Positions 8,541 to 17,635 are shown, numbered from the stretch's first letter. The stretch: DNA of 64,000 nucleotides from Photobacterium proteolyticum (GCF_001939735.1 NZ_MJIL01000049.1:1-64000), one strand, 5' to 3'. Notes: generated by a model not told the origin, from the letters alone. Program-made: numbers and translations.

Positions 8541-8575
8541 AAAAACACACGCGAAGAGTACCCTCGCGTGTTTTT
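8541..8575. terminator. bidirectional terminator
   Basis: AACACACGCGA and TCGCGTGTT pair around 9 bases, with A5 before and T5 after. It separates the convergent MFS and L-2-hydroxyglutarate oxidase genes. Confidence 0.85.
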
Positions 8576-8609
8576 GGCCGGTAAGGGGCTGATGAAAGTG
8601 AAGACTGAA

Positions 8610-9869
8610 TCAGGCCGGCTCCGCAACAGATTCAGTGTTTATTTCCTTTGGGGCCGTGGGCTCCTTTTCGGCAACCTTGTCGCAGATATAGTTACCGATA
8701 GGAATTGCCGAGGTGGCGGCCGGTGAGGGGGCATTGCACACATGCAGGCTGCGCGGGCTTTCGGCAAACAGGAAGTCATGAACCAGGGTGCCGTCTTTCA
8801 GTACTGCCTGCGCCCGGATCCCGGCCGGGTAGGGTTCAAGATCGCTGGCTTTGATCTGCGGGCAATACTTATTGACCATTTTCAGATAGCCGGGTTTCCA
8901 CCATGAATTTTTTGTCTCTATCAGGCCGGTTTTCAGGTGCTTGGCTGTGACTTTCCAGAAACCGCTGAACTGGATCATATCCAGAACATCTCTCAGGCTG
9001 ATATTGATCCGGCCATAGCCTTCACGTTTCCAACCTTGTACCGCATTGGGGCCGACCGTAACGGTACCGTCGATCATCTTGGTAAGGTGCACACCCAGGA
9101 AAGGGAGATCAGGATCCGGAATCGGGTAGATCAGATGATTAACCACATTGTTGAATTTCGGTGCCAGGCGATAGTATTCCCCGCGGTAGGGAATGATCTG
9201 AAAGTCAGTCTCGATATTGAGCATCTGTGTCAGGCGATCGGCCATCAGGCCCGAGCAGGATATCAAGAACCGGCAATCCAGCTGGAAAGGCTGGCCGTCA
9301 CTTTTGCAGCTGACCGTAATTTTCTCGGCCGATTCAGACAGGGCGACCACTTCAGTACGTTTCGACACTACGCCACCGAGCTGAATAAATTCTTCGGCCA
9401 TTTTCTCTGTGATTAGTCGATAGTTAACAATACTGGTCGATTTGACGAAGATCGCCCCCAGGCCGGTAATGTTCGGTTCTTTTTCTGCAAGCGCCGCTTG
9501 ATCGAGCAGCTCGACATCAATTCCGTTTTCATGGCAGCGCTCATAAAGCGCATACATTCTTTCAAGCTCCAACTGATCTGTCGCGACCAGAAGTTTGCCG
9601 CAGTTCTCAACTGGGATTTCATGCTTGTTACAGAACTCAAGGGTACGCTCGACACCGGCTTTGCAGAAGTTTGCCTTCAAACTGCCCGGCGCATAATAGA
9701 CACCGGCATGGATCACTCCGCTATTGTGGCCTGTTTGGTGCTGGGAAAGGGCATCTTCTTTTTCGACCACCAGAATGGATTTTTGCGGATAGCGTTGTTG
9801 CAATTGCCAGGCGGTTGAAATGCCGACAATGCCTCCACCGACGACAATGTAATCGTATATCTTGTTCAC
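8610..9869 (-). CDS. lhgO: L-2-hydroxyglutarate oxidase
   Basis: A 419-residue FAD enzyme of the DAO family that oxidises L-2-hydroxyglutarate to 2-oxoglutarate, feeding electrons to the quinone pool at the inner membrane. The N-terminus has the dinucleotide motif YIVVGGGIVGISTAW (residues 7-21), followed by VVEKE and HQTGHNSGVIHAGVYY, a signature of LhgO. The C-terminal GIRAQAV and HVCNAPSPAATSAIPIG are also family features. The last ~25 residues (EKEPTAPKEINTES) form a charged tail beyond the usual ~398 residues. It lies downstream of a TAXI-type TRAP transporter on the same strand, which suggests that the transporter delivers 2-hydroxyglutarate or a precursor (inference). Confidence 0.9.
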   Translation of the reverse strand: MNKIYDYIVVGGGIVGISTAWQLQQRYPQKSILVVEKEDALSQHQTGHNSGVIHAGVYYAPGSLKANFCKAGVERTLEFCNKHEIPVENCGKLLVATDQLELERMYALYERCHENGIDVELLDQAALAEKEPNITGLGAIFVKSTSIVNYRLITEKMAEEFIQLGGVVSKRTEVVALSESAEKITVSCKSDGQPFQLDCRFLISCSGLMADRLTQMLNIETDFQIIPYRGEYYRLAPKFNNVVNHLIYPIPDPDLPFLGVHLTKMIDGTVTVGPNAVQGWKREGYGRINISLRDVLDMIQFSGFWKVTAKHLKTGLIETKNSWWKPGYLKMVNKYCPQIKASDLEPYPAGIRAQAVLKDGTLVHDFLFAESPRSLHVCNAPSPAATSAIPIGNYICDKVAEKEPTAPKEINTESVAEPA

Positions 9870-9932
9870 AACTAAAACTCCCTATTGGCACCCGGAGCGG
9901 ATAGCTCCGGGTAGCATGTTTCCTGTACCTTG

Positions 9933-12062
9933 TTATGACTGGGATGACGGAGTGGCAGCCAGCTGCTGCTGGCGATCTTTTCGACCGCTATAGATAAACA
10001 GGGCCACGAACATAATAGTGGCTACAATACGGGCAGTTAGCGGCAGGTCAGGCCATACCAAGACTACCCCTAGTGTGCCAAGTAAGCCCCTCAGGAACAA
10101 ATTAATTTGGCCTTCCAGATAGCCTTCTATCGCCCCTATCAGGGCATAGGTGCCAACAGTGGCAAAAAAGCCGACGGTGAGCACTGAAACCCAGTCCCAG
10201 CTAACCAGTGAGGTATAGGCAATTAATAAAGGGACCAGGTACAGGCCTTTGGCAATTTTCCATGCCGTTAACCCTGTGCGCATGGGTGGCGTTCTGGCAA
10301 TGGTTGCCGCGGCAAAGGCGGTTAGGCAGACCGGCGGGGTCACGTTGCTATCCTGCGACAGCCAGAAGATGATCAGGTGGGCGGATAATAGGGCCAGGCC
10401 GACTGTTTCCAATCCCAGGCCTTGTTCCAGCAGGGTCCCCATGAAATCTGCCGGTACCAGTGCCAATAGCTGCTGGGCCTTTTCCAGGCTCATCGGCTGG
10501 GTCAGGGCTGACAGCTGATCAGGTGCGGCAAGCATAAAGATGGCTTGTGCCTGTTCTGGCAACTGACCATTTACCATCACATCCAGAAGCTGACTCTCAG
10601 CAAGCAGTTTGTATAGGGCCGGTGCCGACAGAGTACCCAGTACAATATAGGCGGCAGTCACGGGTAATCCCATGCCGAGGATCAGTGAAGCCAGGGCGAT
10701 CAGTACCAGCATGATGATCAGGCTGCCACCTGCCCAGTCATTGATCATCAGTGAGAAGGTATTACCGATCCCCGTTGTACTGATCACATTGATCACCAGG
10801 CCAATCCCGATGAGTAGCACGGCGGTCGTCGCCATGTTTCGGGCACCTTGCGCCATTGCCTCGATAATAGCGGTAAGCCCCATTTTGTTCGGTGAAAGCC
10901 AGGAGGCAACAATGACAGAGATGATGGATAGTCCGGCGGCATAGGTCGGGGTAAAGCCACTGACCAGTAAGCTGACAAGTACCCCTAGCGGGATCAGGTT
11001 ATGCCAGCCGGAAAGCAGTACTTTCAGGAACGGTGCGGAGGAGGTCGTTACCTGATGGACACCGCTGCGCTTGGCTTCGATACGGACGAAGAAAGCCACG
11101 GAGAGAAAGTAAATGAGGGCGGGCACCACAGAAACAGCAATGATATTGACGTAGGGTACCTGCGTGTAGGAAGCCATAATAAAAGCGCCTGCTCCCATTA
11201 CAGGAGGCATAAGCTGGCCACCCGTTGAGGCTGCGGCTTCGACACCGGCGGCAAACCGGGCGGGAAAACCAGCTTTGCGCATGAGCGGAATAGTAATAAC
11301 ACCGGTCGAGACGGTATTGGCCACACTGGAACCCGATACTGAGCCCATCAGCCCGGAGCCGATAACGGCAATAAAGCCTGGTCCGCCGATGATTTTTCCG
11401 GCTGCAGCCCGTGAGACATCAATGATGTAGTCGCCAACACCGGAGCGGACTAAAAAAGCACCGAACAGGATAAACATGAAGACAAAGCTCCAGCTGATCC
11501 GCGAGATCGAGCCAAACATGCCTTCGGAGCTGTAGAAACTGCGGTAGAGCAGCGTTTCAAAGCTTAGCCCGGGAAAATGGAAGATCCCCGAGATCCACTG
11601 CCCCCAAACGACAACATAGCTAAGGCACAAGACAATAAGTACAGGAATAAACCAGCCAATAGTACGGCGGATAAGTTCCAGGACAATCACAATTGCCAAA
11701 ATTGCAAAGACCCAGTCGCTGGCGATGAACTTCACTCCGCGCTCGTACAGGGCATCTTCGGCAAAGGGTATATATAGCAGACAGGCCAGGGCCCCCAAGG
11801 CGATGAGGATATCAATGCCAAGTGCAAGTTTACTGCGCTTGAGGCTGTGATGGGCCGGGTACCACAGGGCACAGATAATAGCGAAACCGGCAAAGTGGGT
11901 TGCTGATACCCAAAGCTCCGGTAACGTGGCAAGAGTATTGAACCAGATATGAAGAATGGACAGCACGACACCCAGTACTGTGATTACGGACGTCAGCCAT
12001 GGAAAGTCTGTCCGTGTCGGCAGCTCAAACTGCTGCAGTTCTTGTTCGGTGGAATTGCTCAT
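9933..12062 (-). CDS. TRAP transporter fused permease (TAXI type)
   Basis: A 709-residue membrane protein in which the small (4 TM, DctQ-like) and large (12 TM, DctM-like) TRAP subunits are fused, as usual for TAXI systems. The DctM part shows GSVSGSSVANTVSTGVITI (about 238-256), then EAAASTGGQLMPPVMGA, and a second set near NVTPPVCLTAFAAATIA; these form the cation and substrate sites. The tail after IEGYLEGQINLFLRG is probably the DUF3394 extension. It moves a carboxylate substrate, captured by the periplasmic protein encoded upstream, with a Na+ or H+ gradient. It sits between the binding-protein gene and lhgO in one operon. Confidence 0.92.
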   Translation of the reverse strand: MSNSTEQELQQFELPTRTDFPWLTSVITVLGVVLSILHIWFNTLATLPELWVSATHFAGFAIICALWYPAHHSLKRSKLALGIDILIALGALACLLYIPFAEDALYERGVKFIASDWVFAILAIVIVLELIRRTIGWFIPVLIVLCLSYVVVWGQWISGIFHFPGLSFETLLYRSFYSSEGMFGSISRISWSFVFMFILFGAFLVRSGVGDYIIDVSRAAAGKIIGGPGFIAVIGSGLMGSVSGSSVANTVSTGVITIPLMRKAGFPARFAAGVEAAASTGGQLMPPVMGAGAFIMASYTQVPYVNIIAVSVVPALIYFLSVAFFVRIEAKRSGVHQVTTSSAPFLKVLLSGWHNLIPLGVLVSLLVSGFTPTYAAGLSIISVIVASWLSPNKMGLTAIIEAMAQGARNMATTAVLLIGIGLVINVISTTGIGNTFSLMINDWAGGSLIIMLVLIALASLILGMGLPVTAAYIVLGTLSAPALYKLLAESQLLDVMVNGQLPEQAQAIFMLAAPDQLSALTQPMSLEKAQQLLALVPADFMGTLLEQGLGLETVGLALLSAHLIIFWLSQDSNVTPPVCLTAFAAATIARTPPMRTGLTAWKIAKGLYLVPLLIAYTSLVSWDWVSVLTVGFFATVGTYALIGAIEGYLEGQINLFLRGLLGTLGVVLVWPDLPLTARIVATIMFVALFIYSGRKDRQQQLAATPSSQS

Positions 12063-12122
12063 GATGATGCTCCTCGAAACCCGCAGTACTTCCTGTACTG
12101 CGGGATCTCGGTTGATTTACGA

Positions 12123-13139
12123 TTACTGTGCAATCAGGTGGGAAGGAACCTCGATCCCCATTTCTTGGTAGTAGCGTGCAGCACCTGGGTGCAACGGTAC
12201 GGGCAGGCCGTCAATGGCTTTCTCGATCGCCATCACCTTAGTGGTTTTGTGTATGCCGTTCAGGAACGGCAGGTTCTCGTAAATAGCTTTGGTAAGCAGG
12301 TAGACATCGTCATCTGCAATATCTTCACGTACCACAAGGAAGTTCGGCTGGGTAATGGTGGTGACCGGCTTGCTCTGGCCCGGGTAGGTGTTGGCCGGGA
12401 TAGTGAACTTGGTCCACAGGCTGTATTCGCTGTTGGCCTGTTTGATTTGCTCATCGGTAAATGACAGGATTTGAATCTTCTCGCCCATTGCGGCAAAGGC
12501 GCGGGTTACGGCACTTACCGGTACCCCCGCAGGTGTGTTCATGCCGTCAATCGCACCGTTTTGCATCGCATCGGCGCTGGCTCCGTAACCAAGGTAGGCA
12601 AGGTTGAAGGTATTAGGGTTGATATTTAGCCCGGACATGATTTGGCGGCCAGAGCCTTCTGTTCCTGAGTTTTTCTTGCCGATAGAAAATTTCTTGTCTT
12701 CCATTTGCTTCAGATCGGCCACGGTGCCTGTTTTGGCCAAATCGGATCGCACCACGAAGTGCTCGACGTTTTGCCACAACATAGTTACAGAGCGAAGCTG
12801 TTTCTGGGGGCCGCTTTTCTCAAAGCGCCCCTGACCGTTCCAGGCCCAGGCACCATAAAGCCCCTGCAAAATGGCAAACTGGGCTTCATTCTCATTGAGA
12901 AGCTTGACGTTTTCGCCCGAGCCCGCGGAACTGATGGCTGCCAGAGAAAACTGATGTTTGGGTTCTAGTTTAATTTTGCTTAACGTAGCGAGGGCTACAC
13001 CAACTGGATAGTACGTACCGCCGGTTGAAGCTGTCGCCAGGATATAACTGCGGCTTTCGGCTGCCTGCGTTGCTGTGGAGAAAGCTCCCAAGGTTGAAGT
13101 GGCTACAATGATTGAGGTGATTAGTGCTTTTTTAAACAT
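12123..13139 (-). CDS. TAXI family TRAP transporter substrate-binding protein
   Basis: A 338-residue periplasmic protein. Signal peptide MFKKALITSIIVATSTLGAF..., cleaved near AAES. The mature start YILATASTGGTYYPVG is the TAXI family hallmark, and TEGSGRQIMSGL plus AMQNGAIDGM follow the family pattern. It captures the substrate and hands it to the fused permease. TAXI proteins bind glutamate, 2-oxoglutarate and related acids; 2-hydroxyglutarate is suggested here by lhgO. First gene of the operon, about 70 bases downstream of the expected start of a sigma-54 promoter. Confidence 0.92.
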   Translation of the reverse strand: MFKKALITSIIVATSTLGAFSTATQAAESRSYILATASTGGTYYPVGVALATLSKIKLEPKHQFSLAAISSAGSGENVKLLNENEAQFAILQGLYGAWAWNGQGRFEKSGPQKQLRSVTMLWQNVEHFVVRSDLAKTGTVADLKQMEDKKFSIGKKNSGTEGSGRQIMSGLNINPNTFNLAYLGYGASADAMQNGAIDGMNTPAGVPVSAVTRAFAAMGEKIQILSFTDEQIKQANSEYSLWTKFTIPANTYPGQSKPVTTITQPNFLVVREDIADDDVYLLTKAIYENLPFLNGIHKTTKVMAIEKAIDGLPVPLHPGAARYYQEMGIEVPSHLIAQ

Positions 13140-13218
13140 TTCTTAACGCTCCATGTAGAAGTACCAGTTGTTCACTGTGAATTTGTGCTTAGTGACGTTT
13201 TACACTCTATAGTCCAAT

Positions 13219-13235
13219 AGCAAGCGGAGTGCCAA
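13219..13235 (-). promoter_or_regulatory. sigma-54 promoter of the TAXI-TRAP/lhgO operon
   Basis: On the minus strand the sequence reads TTGGCAC-TCCGC-TTGCT, an exact match to the -24/-12 consensus (TGGCAC-N5-TTGC). Transcription should begin near 13208, about 70 bases before the ATG of the binding protein. Such promoters need an NtrC-family activator; the DctD-like protein encoded at 16080-17432 is the nearest. Confidence 0.8.
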
Positions 13236-13280
13236 CTTATAAGTAATTGAAATTATAGAGATAAATAATGTTTGCAAATA

Positions 13281-13304
13281 AAATGAGCAAGATCTTGCTC
13301 ATTT
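13281..13304. promoter_or_regulatory. 24 bp perfect palindrome, likely upstream activator site
   Basis: The half AAATGAGCAAGA is followed by its exact reverse complement. Its centre is about 85 bases upstream of the predicted sigma-54 transcription start, where NtrC/DctD-type activators bind. It may be the binding site of the DctD-like regulator. Confidence 0.65.
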
Positions 13305-13635
13305 GGTGTCTTGAGCGATGAGCGGAAACTTGCCGATGGATGGGGCTGATTATGGGTACTTGTAACCAATATGTTTACTTTTGGGCGGGGTTATGTGAAA
13401 CGGTTAACAAATCAGGCTGACAGAGGAGTAGGCAAAAAATAGCCTATTGTTAATTTCAGTAGGGCACAGCCCAGAGTGATGGCAACTTATAAGCCTCGCT
13501 AAACTGTGATGTTACCGACAAAATTATCTTTTAGGAAATATTTGGAGAAATATTTTCTACTTTTAAACGTATAAGCAGCATTATTGGTGAAGGTTTTCCC
13601 CAAATGAAAGCGTATATTACTTCCATGATCTAAAT

Positions 13636-13658
13636 AGCGATAAGTGATCGCTGTTTTT
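13636..13658 (+). terminator. small hairpin with T run in front of ridA
   Basis: AGCGAT and ATCGCT pair around 5 bases and are followed by GTTTTT, 30 bases before the RidA start. It could act as a weak attenuator or be the end of a small transcript. The rest of 13305-13687 shows no gene. Confidence 0.35.
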
Positions 13659-13687
13659 CAATGGCACTATATTGAAAGTAGGAACTC

Positions 13688-14065
13688 ATGGTAGAAACAG
13701 TAAATACAGAAAAGGCACCTGCAGCCGTTGGCCCGTATGTTCAGGCGAAGAAGTTCGGAAATATGCTATACACTTCTGGTCAGTTACCGCTAGATCCTGA
13801 GACGGGCAAAATGCCAGACGATGTTGCTGCTCAGGCAAAACAATCTCTGGCGAATGTTGAAGCGATAGTCAATGAGGCTGGTTTGACAAAAACAGATATC
13901 GTTAAGGCAACCGTTTTTGTAAAAGACCTAAATGACTTTGGCATTGTTAATGAAGTTTATGCTGCTTTCTTTGGTGCAAATTGTCCGGCACGTAGTTGTG
14001 TTGAAGTTGCGCGTCTTCCTCTGGATGCGAAAGTTGAGATTGAAGTTATTGCCGTTTCTGAATAA
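13688..14065 (+). CDS. RidA family protein (enamine/imine deaminase)
   Basis: A 125-residue YjgF/YER057c/UK114 protein. Typical features are the start VNTEKAPAAVGPYVQA, the Y-TSGQLPLDPETG segment (about 29-40), and NCPARSCVEVARLP with the conserved arginine near 103 that binds the carboxylate. RidA proteins are cytosolic trimers that hydrolyse reactive enamine/imine intermediates made by PLP enzymes such as serine/threonine dehydratase. A serine/threonine-type permease gene follows, a fitting neighbour, but a strong terminator lies between. The ATG has AGGA upstream. Whether this is the housekeeping RidA or a paralogue cannot be told. Confidence 0.88.
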   Translation: MVETVNTEKAPAAVGPYVQAKKFGNMLYTSGQLPLDPETGKMPDDVAAQAKQSLANVEAIVNEAGLTKTDIVKATVFVKDLNDFGIVNEVYAAFFGANCPARSCVEVARLPLDAKVEIEVIAVSE

Positions 14066-14082
14066 TAAATAGCAATAGAAGG

Positions 14083-14110
14083 AAAGCCCGCATATGCGGG
14101 CTTTTTTTTG
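14083..14110 (+). terminator. rho-independent terminator of ridA
   Basis: AAAGCCCGCAT and ATGCGGGCTTT form one perfect stem followed by a run of T. Confidence 0.9.
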
Positions 14111-14663
14111 CCTGTTTTTAGATGCTGAAATAAATACAAAAGTTTTTTAACAAAACCACAACCTGTATAGCCGCTCACCACTTCTCCTAATATTATGGCC
14201 TGTTATTATTTTCTCCTGTCTGTTTTATGCCCTTTCAGTATAGAGCTATTATTCCTTATGGTTGCTCCACATTGTTCTGTAATTAATAGAATGATAAATA
14301 TGTGATGACCATCCTGTTTTTCAAGTGGTTAATAAGTGTTTGTTAATCTGTATTTTTGTTCGAATTTTGAATTGGATCAAAAGTTTATCATGATATAGTT
14401 AGCTCAAAATTATCCTGAATCAAACTGGAGAAAATTATTTTGTGCGTGAATGAGTTCATGGTTAAAATATTCTAATTACCTAGGTATGAAATAGAATTTT
14501 GAAATTTTTTTCTCTCTTTCAAAGCGTATGCTTCCAATTAATGAATAGCACAGGGTGTGACTTAATATCATCGTAATATTGCAATTGTTATGGTGGTGTT
14601 GATGTGTGTAAATAATAATGAATATCTTACCAATAAATTCCTACAACATTGGAGCACAATAAT
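14111..14663. other. AT-rich intergenic region before the permease gene
   Basis: About 550 bases without an open frame that looks coding. It should hold the promoter and control sites of the permease gene, but no sigma-54 site, known riboswitch or clear palindrome was recognised. Confidence 0.4.
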
Positions 14664-15995
14664 ATGAGTGATCAACTCAATACAAGTACGACGATTATAG
14701 ATACCGGGAGTGCCGAATTACACGAAAAGGCAAATATGACCAAAGCCGAATGGAAAGAGGCGATCAAATTCGACAGTGTTGATATTGGCTGGATTGTCAT
14801 GAGTATCGGGATGGCAATCGGTGCAGGCATTGTATTTCTTCCTGTTCAGGTTGGAGTAATGGGACTGTGGGTTTTCCTGCTTTCATCTGTTATCGGCTAT
14901 CCTGCGATGTATCTTTTCCAGAAACTATTTATTAATACGTTGGCAGAGTCGAAAGAATGTACAGATTATCCTGGAGTGATAACCGGTTATTTAGGTAAAA
15001 ACTGGGGAATGGCATTAGGAGCATTATATTTTGTAATGCTGGTTATCTGGGTATTGGTCTATTCCCTTGCGGTGACTAATGACAGTGCTTCCTATTTGCA
15101 TTCTTTCGGGGTAACTGAAGGCCATCTAAATGATAATGTATTCTATGGTCTTGCCTTAATCTGCGTTCTGTCTTTTATAGGTTCGAAAGGTGAAAAGCTA
15201 CTGTTTAAGCTATCTGGCTTTATGGCTGTAACAGTATTATCTCTAGTTGCTATTATGGGCGTGTTGCTTGTGGCGCGTTGGGATATGGCAAACGTTCCAG
15301 AGGTGGGTGCATGGGGTTCAATGTTGAAAGATGCAATTATCACCTTGCCGTTTACGCTGACTTCGATTCTCTTTATCCAGTCACTAAGCCCAATGGTTAT
15401 TTCATACCGTTCTCATGAGAAATCTATTGAGGTGGCGCGCTATAAAGCATCAAGAGCAATGAAAATCGCTTTTGCTATCTTGTTTGTTATCGTGTTCTTC
15501 TTTGCGGTGTCTTTCACCTTCGCAATTAGCCAGGAGCAGGCAACAGAGGCAATGAATAAGAACATTTCAGCGCTGGCTATTATCGCTCATTACTTCCCGG
15601 GCAGCTGGGCAACAATTGCTGGCATTGTTATCAATATCTTTGCGGTTGTGACGTCGTTCTTCGGCGTTTTCCTGGCGTTTAAGGAAGCGTGTACCGGCCT
15701 ATGTATGAATATGCTTCTGCGTAAGTATGACGAGTCTGCGATTGATAAGAACCTAGTGAACAAGCTAGTGACGGTTTTCATTATCTTGCTGGCATGGGGC
15801 GCGATTGCCATTAATGCCCCAATCTTGTCTTTCACTTCAATCTGTAGTCCGGTATTTGGCTTGGTTGGCTGTTTGATCCCTGCTTATCTGGTACACAAGG
15901 TACCACACTTGGCCAAATATAAAGGGATGGCGACCAATATGATTATTGTTACCGGCATCCTGCTTTGCATCTCGCCGATACTGGCTTTCATCTAA
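14664..15995 (+). CDS. HAAAP family amino acid permease (SdaC/TdcC/YhaO-like)
   Basis: A 443-residue inner-membrane carrier with about 11 TM segments. The sequence GMAIGAGIVFLPVQVGVMG in TM1 is typical of the SdaC/TdcC/YhaO branch of the hydroxy/aromatic amino acid permease family, which imports serine or threonine with H+ or Na+. The N-terminal 45 residues are soluble. The start at 14664 is chosen because TTGGAGCAC forms its ribosome site; an in-frame TTG further up (14649) is unlikely. RidA upstream suits use of serine or threonine through dehydratases. The exact substrate is inference. Confidence 0.85.
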   Translation: MSDQLNTSTTIIDTGSAELHEKANMTKAEWKEAIKFDSVDIGWIVMSIGMAIGAGIVFLPVQVGVMGLWVFLLSSVIGYPAMYLFQKLFINTLAESKECTDYPGVITGYLGKNWGMALGALYFVMLVIWVLVYSLAVTNDSASYLHSFGVTEGHLNDNVFYGLALICVLSFIGSKGEKLLFKLSGFMAVTVLSLVAIMGVLLVARWDMANVPEVGAWGSMLKDAIITLPFTLTSILFIQSLSPMVISYRSHEKSIEVARYKASRAMKIAFAILFVIVFFFAVSFTFAISQEQATEAMNKNISALAIIAHYFPGSWATIAGIVINIFAVVTSFFGVFLAFKEACTGLCMNMLLRKYDESAIDKNLVNKLVTVFIILLAWGAIAINAPILSFTSICSPVFGLVGCLIPAYLVHKVPHLAKYKGMATNMIIVTGILLCISPILAFI

Positions 15996-16010
15996 GATTG
16001 ACACCGTAAG

Positions 16011-16037
16011 AAAAAGCGACCTCCGGGTCGCTTTTTT
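16011..16037. terminator. terminator between permease and DctD-like genes
   Basis: AAAGCGAC and GTCGCTTT pair around CTCCGG, with A and T runs on the two sides, so it can serve both convergent genes. Confidence 0.85.
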
Positions 16038-16079
16038 AGTATTGGCTACCAGCGATATGTCTTTGCAGGCTATGCAAGG

Positions 16080-17432
16080 TTATTCGGTGTAATCGCTTCG
16101 GTAGAGTCCGTATTTCTGCATCTTCTGATTGAGAGTCCGACGTGGCAGGTCGAGCTCCTCCATGGTATCTATGATGCTGCCGTTATGGCGCTGCAGCGTT
16201 TCATGCAGGACTTTGCGTTCAAAGTTCTGGACCTGAATAGCCAATGGTAGGGAGGCGCTGGATGGTTCTGTAGTGAGGTTCGGGCGGGCTGCCAGAATTT
16301 CACCGACAGTCAGTGAGTTATCAAGGGCAAAGCGGGTGGCGACATTCTTTAGCTCGCGGACGTTACCAGGCCAGGGATAGCTGAGCAGCGCTTGTTGATC
16401 ACTTGGACTCGCTTTGCGGGTGCCGCTGTGTACTTGCTGGGTATAGTGTTCGAACAGCAGCAAAATATCATCGCCACGCTCTGAAAGAGGAGGCAAATAA
16501 AGTTGTGCCACATTGAGGCGATAAAACAAATCCTGCCTGAATTCCGGATGAAGCTGCAGATCTTCCTTCGCCGCAGCCACCACACGGAGATCGGTTTTGA
16601 TTGCCGTGTTGCCGCCAACGCGCTCAATGGTGTTTTCCTGCAGGGAACGCAATACTTTAACCTGCATACCCGGCGGCATACTCTCTACTTCATCGAGGAA
16701 CAAGGTGCCCTTGTCGGCAAATTCCAGTTTGCCGATCCGACGTTTGATGGCCCCGGTGAACGATCCGGCTTCATGGCCGAACAGCTCACTTTCAAACAGG
16801 TTCTCCGGAATTGCTGCGCAGTTCAGTGGTACAAACTCATGTTTGTTGCGCTGGCTTACCTGGTGCAGGCAATGGGCAACCAGTTCTTTGCCGCAGCCGG
16901 TTTCACCATAAATGATGACATTGGTATCTATAGAAGCAATTTTGAGTAGCTGCTGGCGCAGGTTAACCATTGCACCGCTGCGGCCAATCAGGATCCTTTC
17001 CAGTCCTTCAGCCTGTTCGAGATAGCGCTCCCTCTCGTCGGAGTTAACTTGCGTTTTTCTTCTTTCCTGTGCCCTGGCGACGGTCTCAAGCAGCCGCTCT
17101 GGATTGAAAGGTTTTTCGACAAAGTCGAACGCCCCTTTATGCAAGGCTTTAACTGCCATATCGACGTCGCCATGGCCGGTGATCAGGATCACCGGTATAG
17201 ATGGATTATGACTCAGGAGCTGGGGAAGCAGCGCCATACCGTCGATATCAGGCAGCCGGACATCACTGATGATGATCCCCGGAAACTGTTCGGGGATCTT
17301 GTCTAGCGCTGACTGGCCGTTGGCGAACTCCAGTACCTGATATCCCGCGAGCTGCAGCCACTGGCTGGTGGCCTGTCGAACGATGTCATCATCCTCGATG
17401 AGGGCAAGATGCATATTTTCCTGATGCGACAT
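16080..17432 (-). CDS. DctD-like sigma-54-dependent response regulator
   Basis: A 450-residue NtrC-family regulator. Receiver domain about 8-125 (acidic EDDD, Asp57 in ISDVRLPD, Lys in VEKPF); AAA+ domain about 150-390 with Walker A GETGCGKE (176-183), Walker B GTLFLDEVE and the sigma-54 contact loop GSFTGA (223-228), one residue off the usual GAFTGA; Fis-type HTH at the end (MEELDLPRRTLNQKMQKYGL). The overall pattern is closest to DctD, which activates C4-dicarboxylate or TRAP transport genes. No kinase is adjacent; the DctB-like kinase at 852-3011 is a candidate. Its probable target is the sigma-54 promoter at 13219-13235. An ATG at 17414 with AGGA in front is an alternative start. Confidence 0.88.
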   Translation of the reverse strand: MSHQENMHLALIEDDDIVRQATSQWLQLAGYQVLEFANGQSALDKIPEQFPGIIISDVRLPDIDGMALLPQLLSHNPSIPVILITGHGDVDMAVKALHKGAFDFVEKPFNPERLLETVARAQERRKTQVNSDERERYLEQAEGLERILIGRSGAMVNLRQQLLKIASIDTNVIIYGETGCGKELVAHCLHQVSQRNKHEFVPLNCAAIPENLFESELFGHEAGSFTGAIKRRIGKLEFADKGTLFLDEVESMPPGMQVKVLRSLQENTIERVGGNTAIKTDLRVVAAAKEDLQLHPEFRQDLFYRLNVAQLYLPPLSERGDDILLLFEHYTQQVHSGTRKASPSDQQALLSYPWPGNVRELKNVATRFALDNSLTVGEILAARPNLTTEPSSASLPLAIQVQNFERKVLHETLQRHNGSIIDTMEELDLPRRTLNQKMQKYGLYRSDYTE

Positions 17433-17560
17433 ACGGTATTTCCATTTACTGTTTTGGCTATAACTGTATTTTGGAATAGTAGTTATCGCAATCAGGATAA
17501 GGGCGCGCTGTTACAGAGTGTGATTTGGCCTTAATTTTCTGCTGCCAGGAAATTCATAGA

Positions 17561-17590
17561 TTGAAAACGGCCATAGAGCCTGTATAGAAT
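17561..17590 (+). promoter_or_regulatory. sigma-70-type promoter for the ABC-F leader transcript
   Basis: TTGAAA at 17561 and TATAGAAT at 17583-17590 give a -35/-10 pair with 16-18 bases between. It would produce a leader of about 245 bases before the ABC-F start codon. Confidence 0.55.
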
Positions 17591-17623
17591 AGCGCCATCA
17601 TTTCATAAGGAGTCTACGCCACG

Positions 17624-17635
17624 ATGAACAACTAA
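17624..17635 (+). CDS. possible three-codon leader ORF (Met-Asn-Asn)
   Basis: ATG-AAC-AAC-TAA lies some 30 bases after the predicted transcription start, with AGGAG 11 bases upstream. Very short leader ORFs that let ribosomes sense drugs are known before some ABC-F and other antibiotic-response genes. That this one is translated or regulatory is inference. Confidence 0.35.
   Translation: MNN

Noticed and set aside
8529-8726. 65-codon + frame over the lhgO end
   Set aside because: It overlaps a strong terminator and the lhgO coding region; a shadow frame.
13662-13675. TGGCAC...TTGA resembling a sigma-54 promoter before ridA
   Set aside because: The spacing is 4 instead of 5, the -12 box lacks the C, and it lies too close to the start codon.
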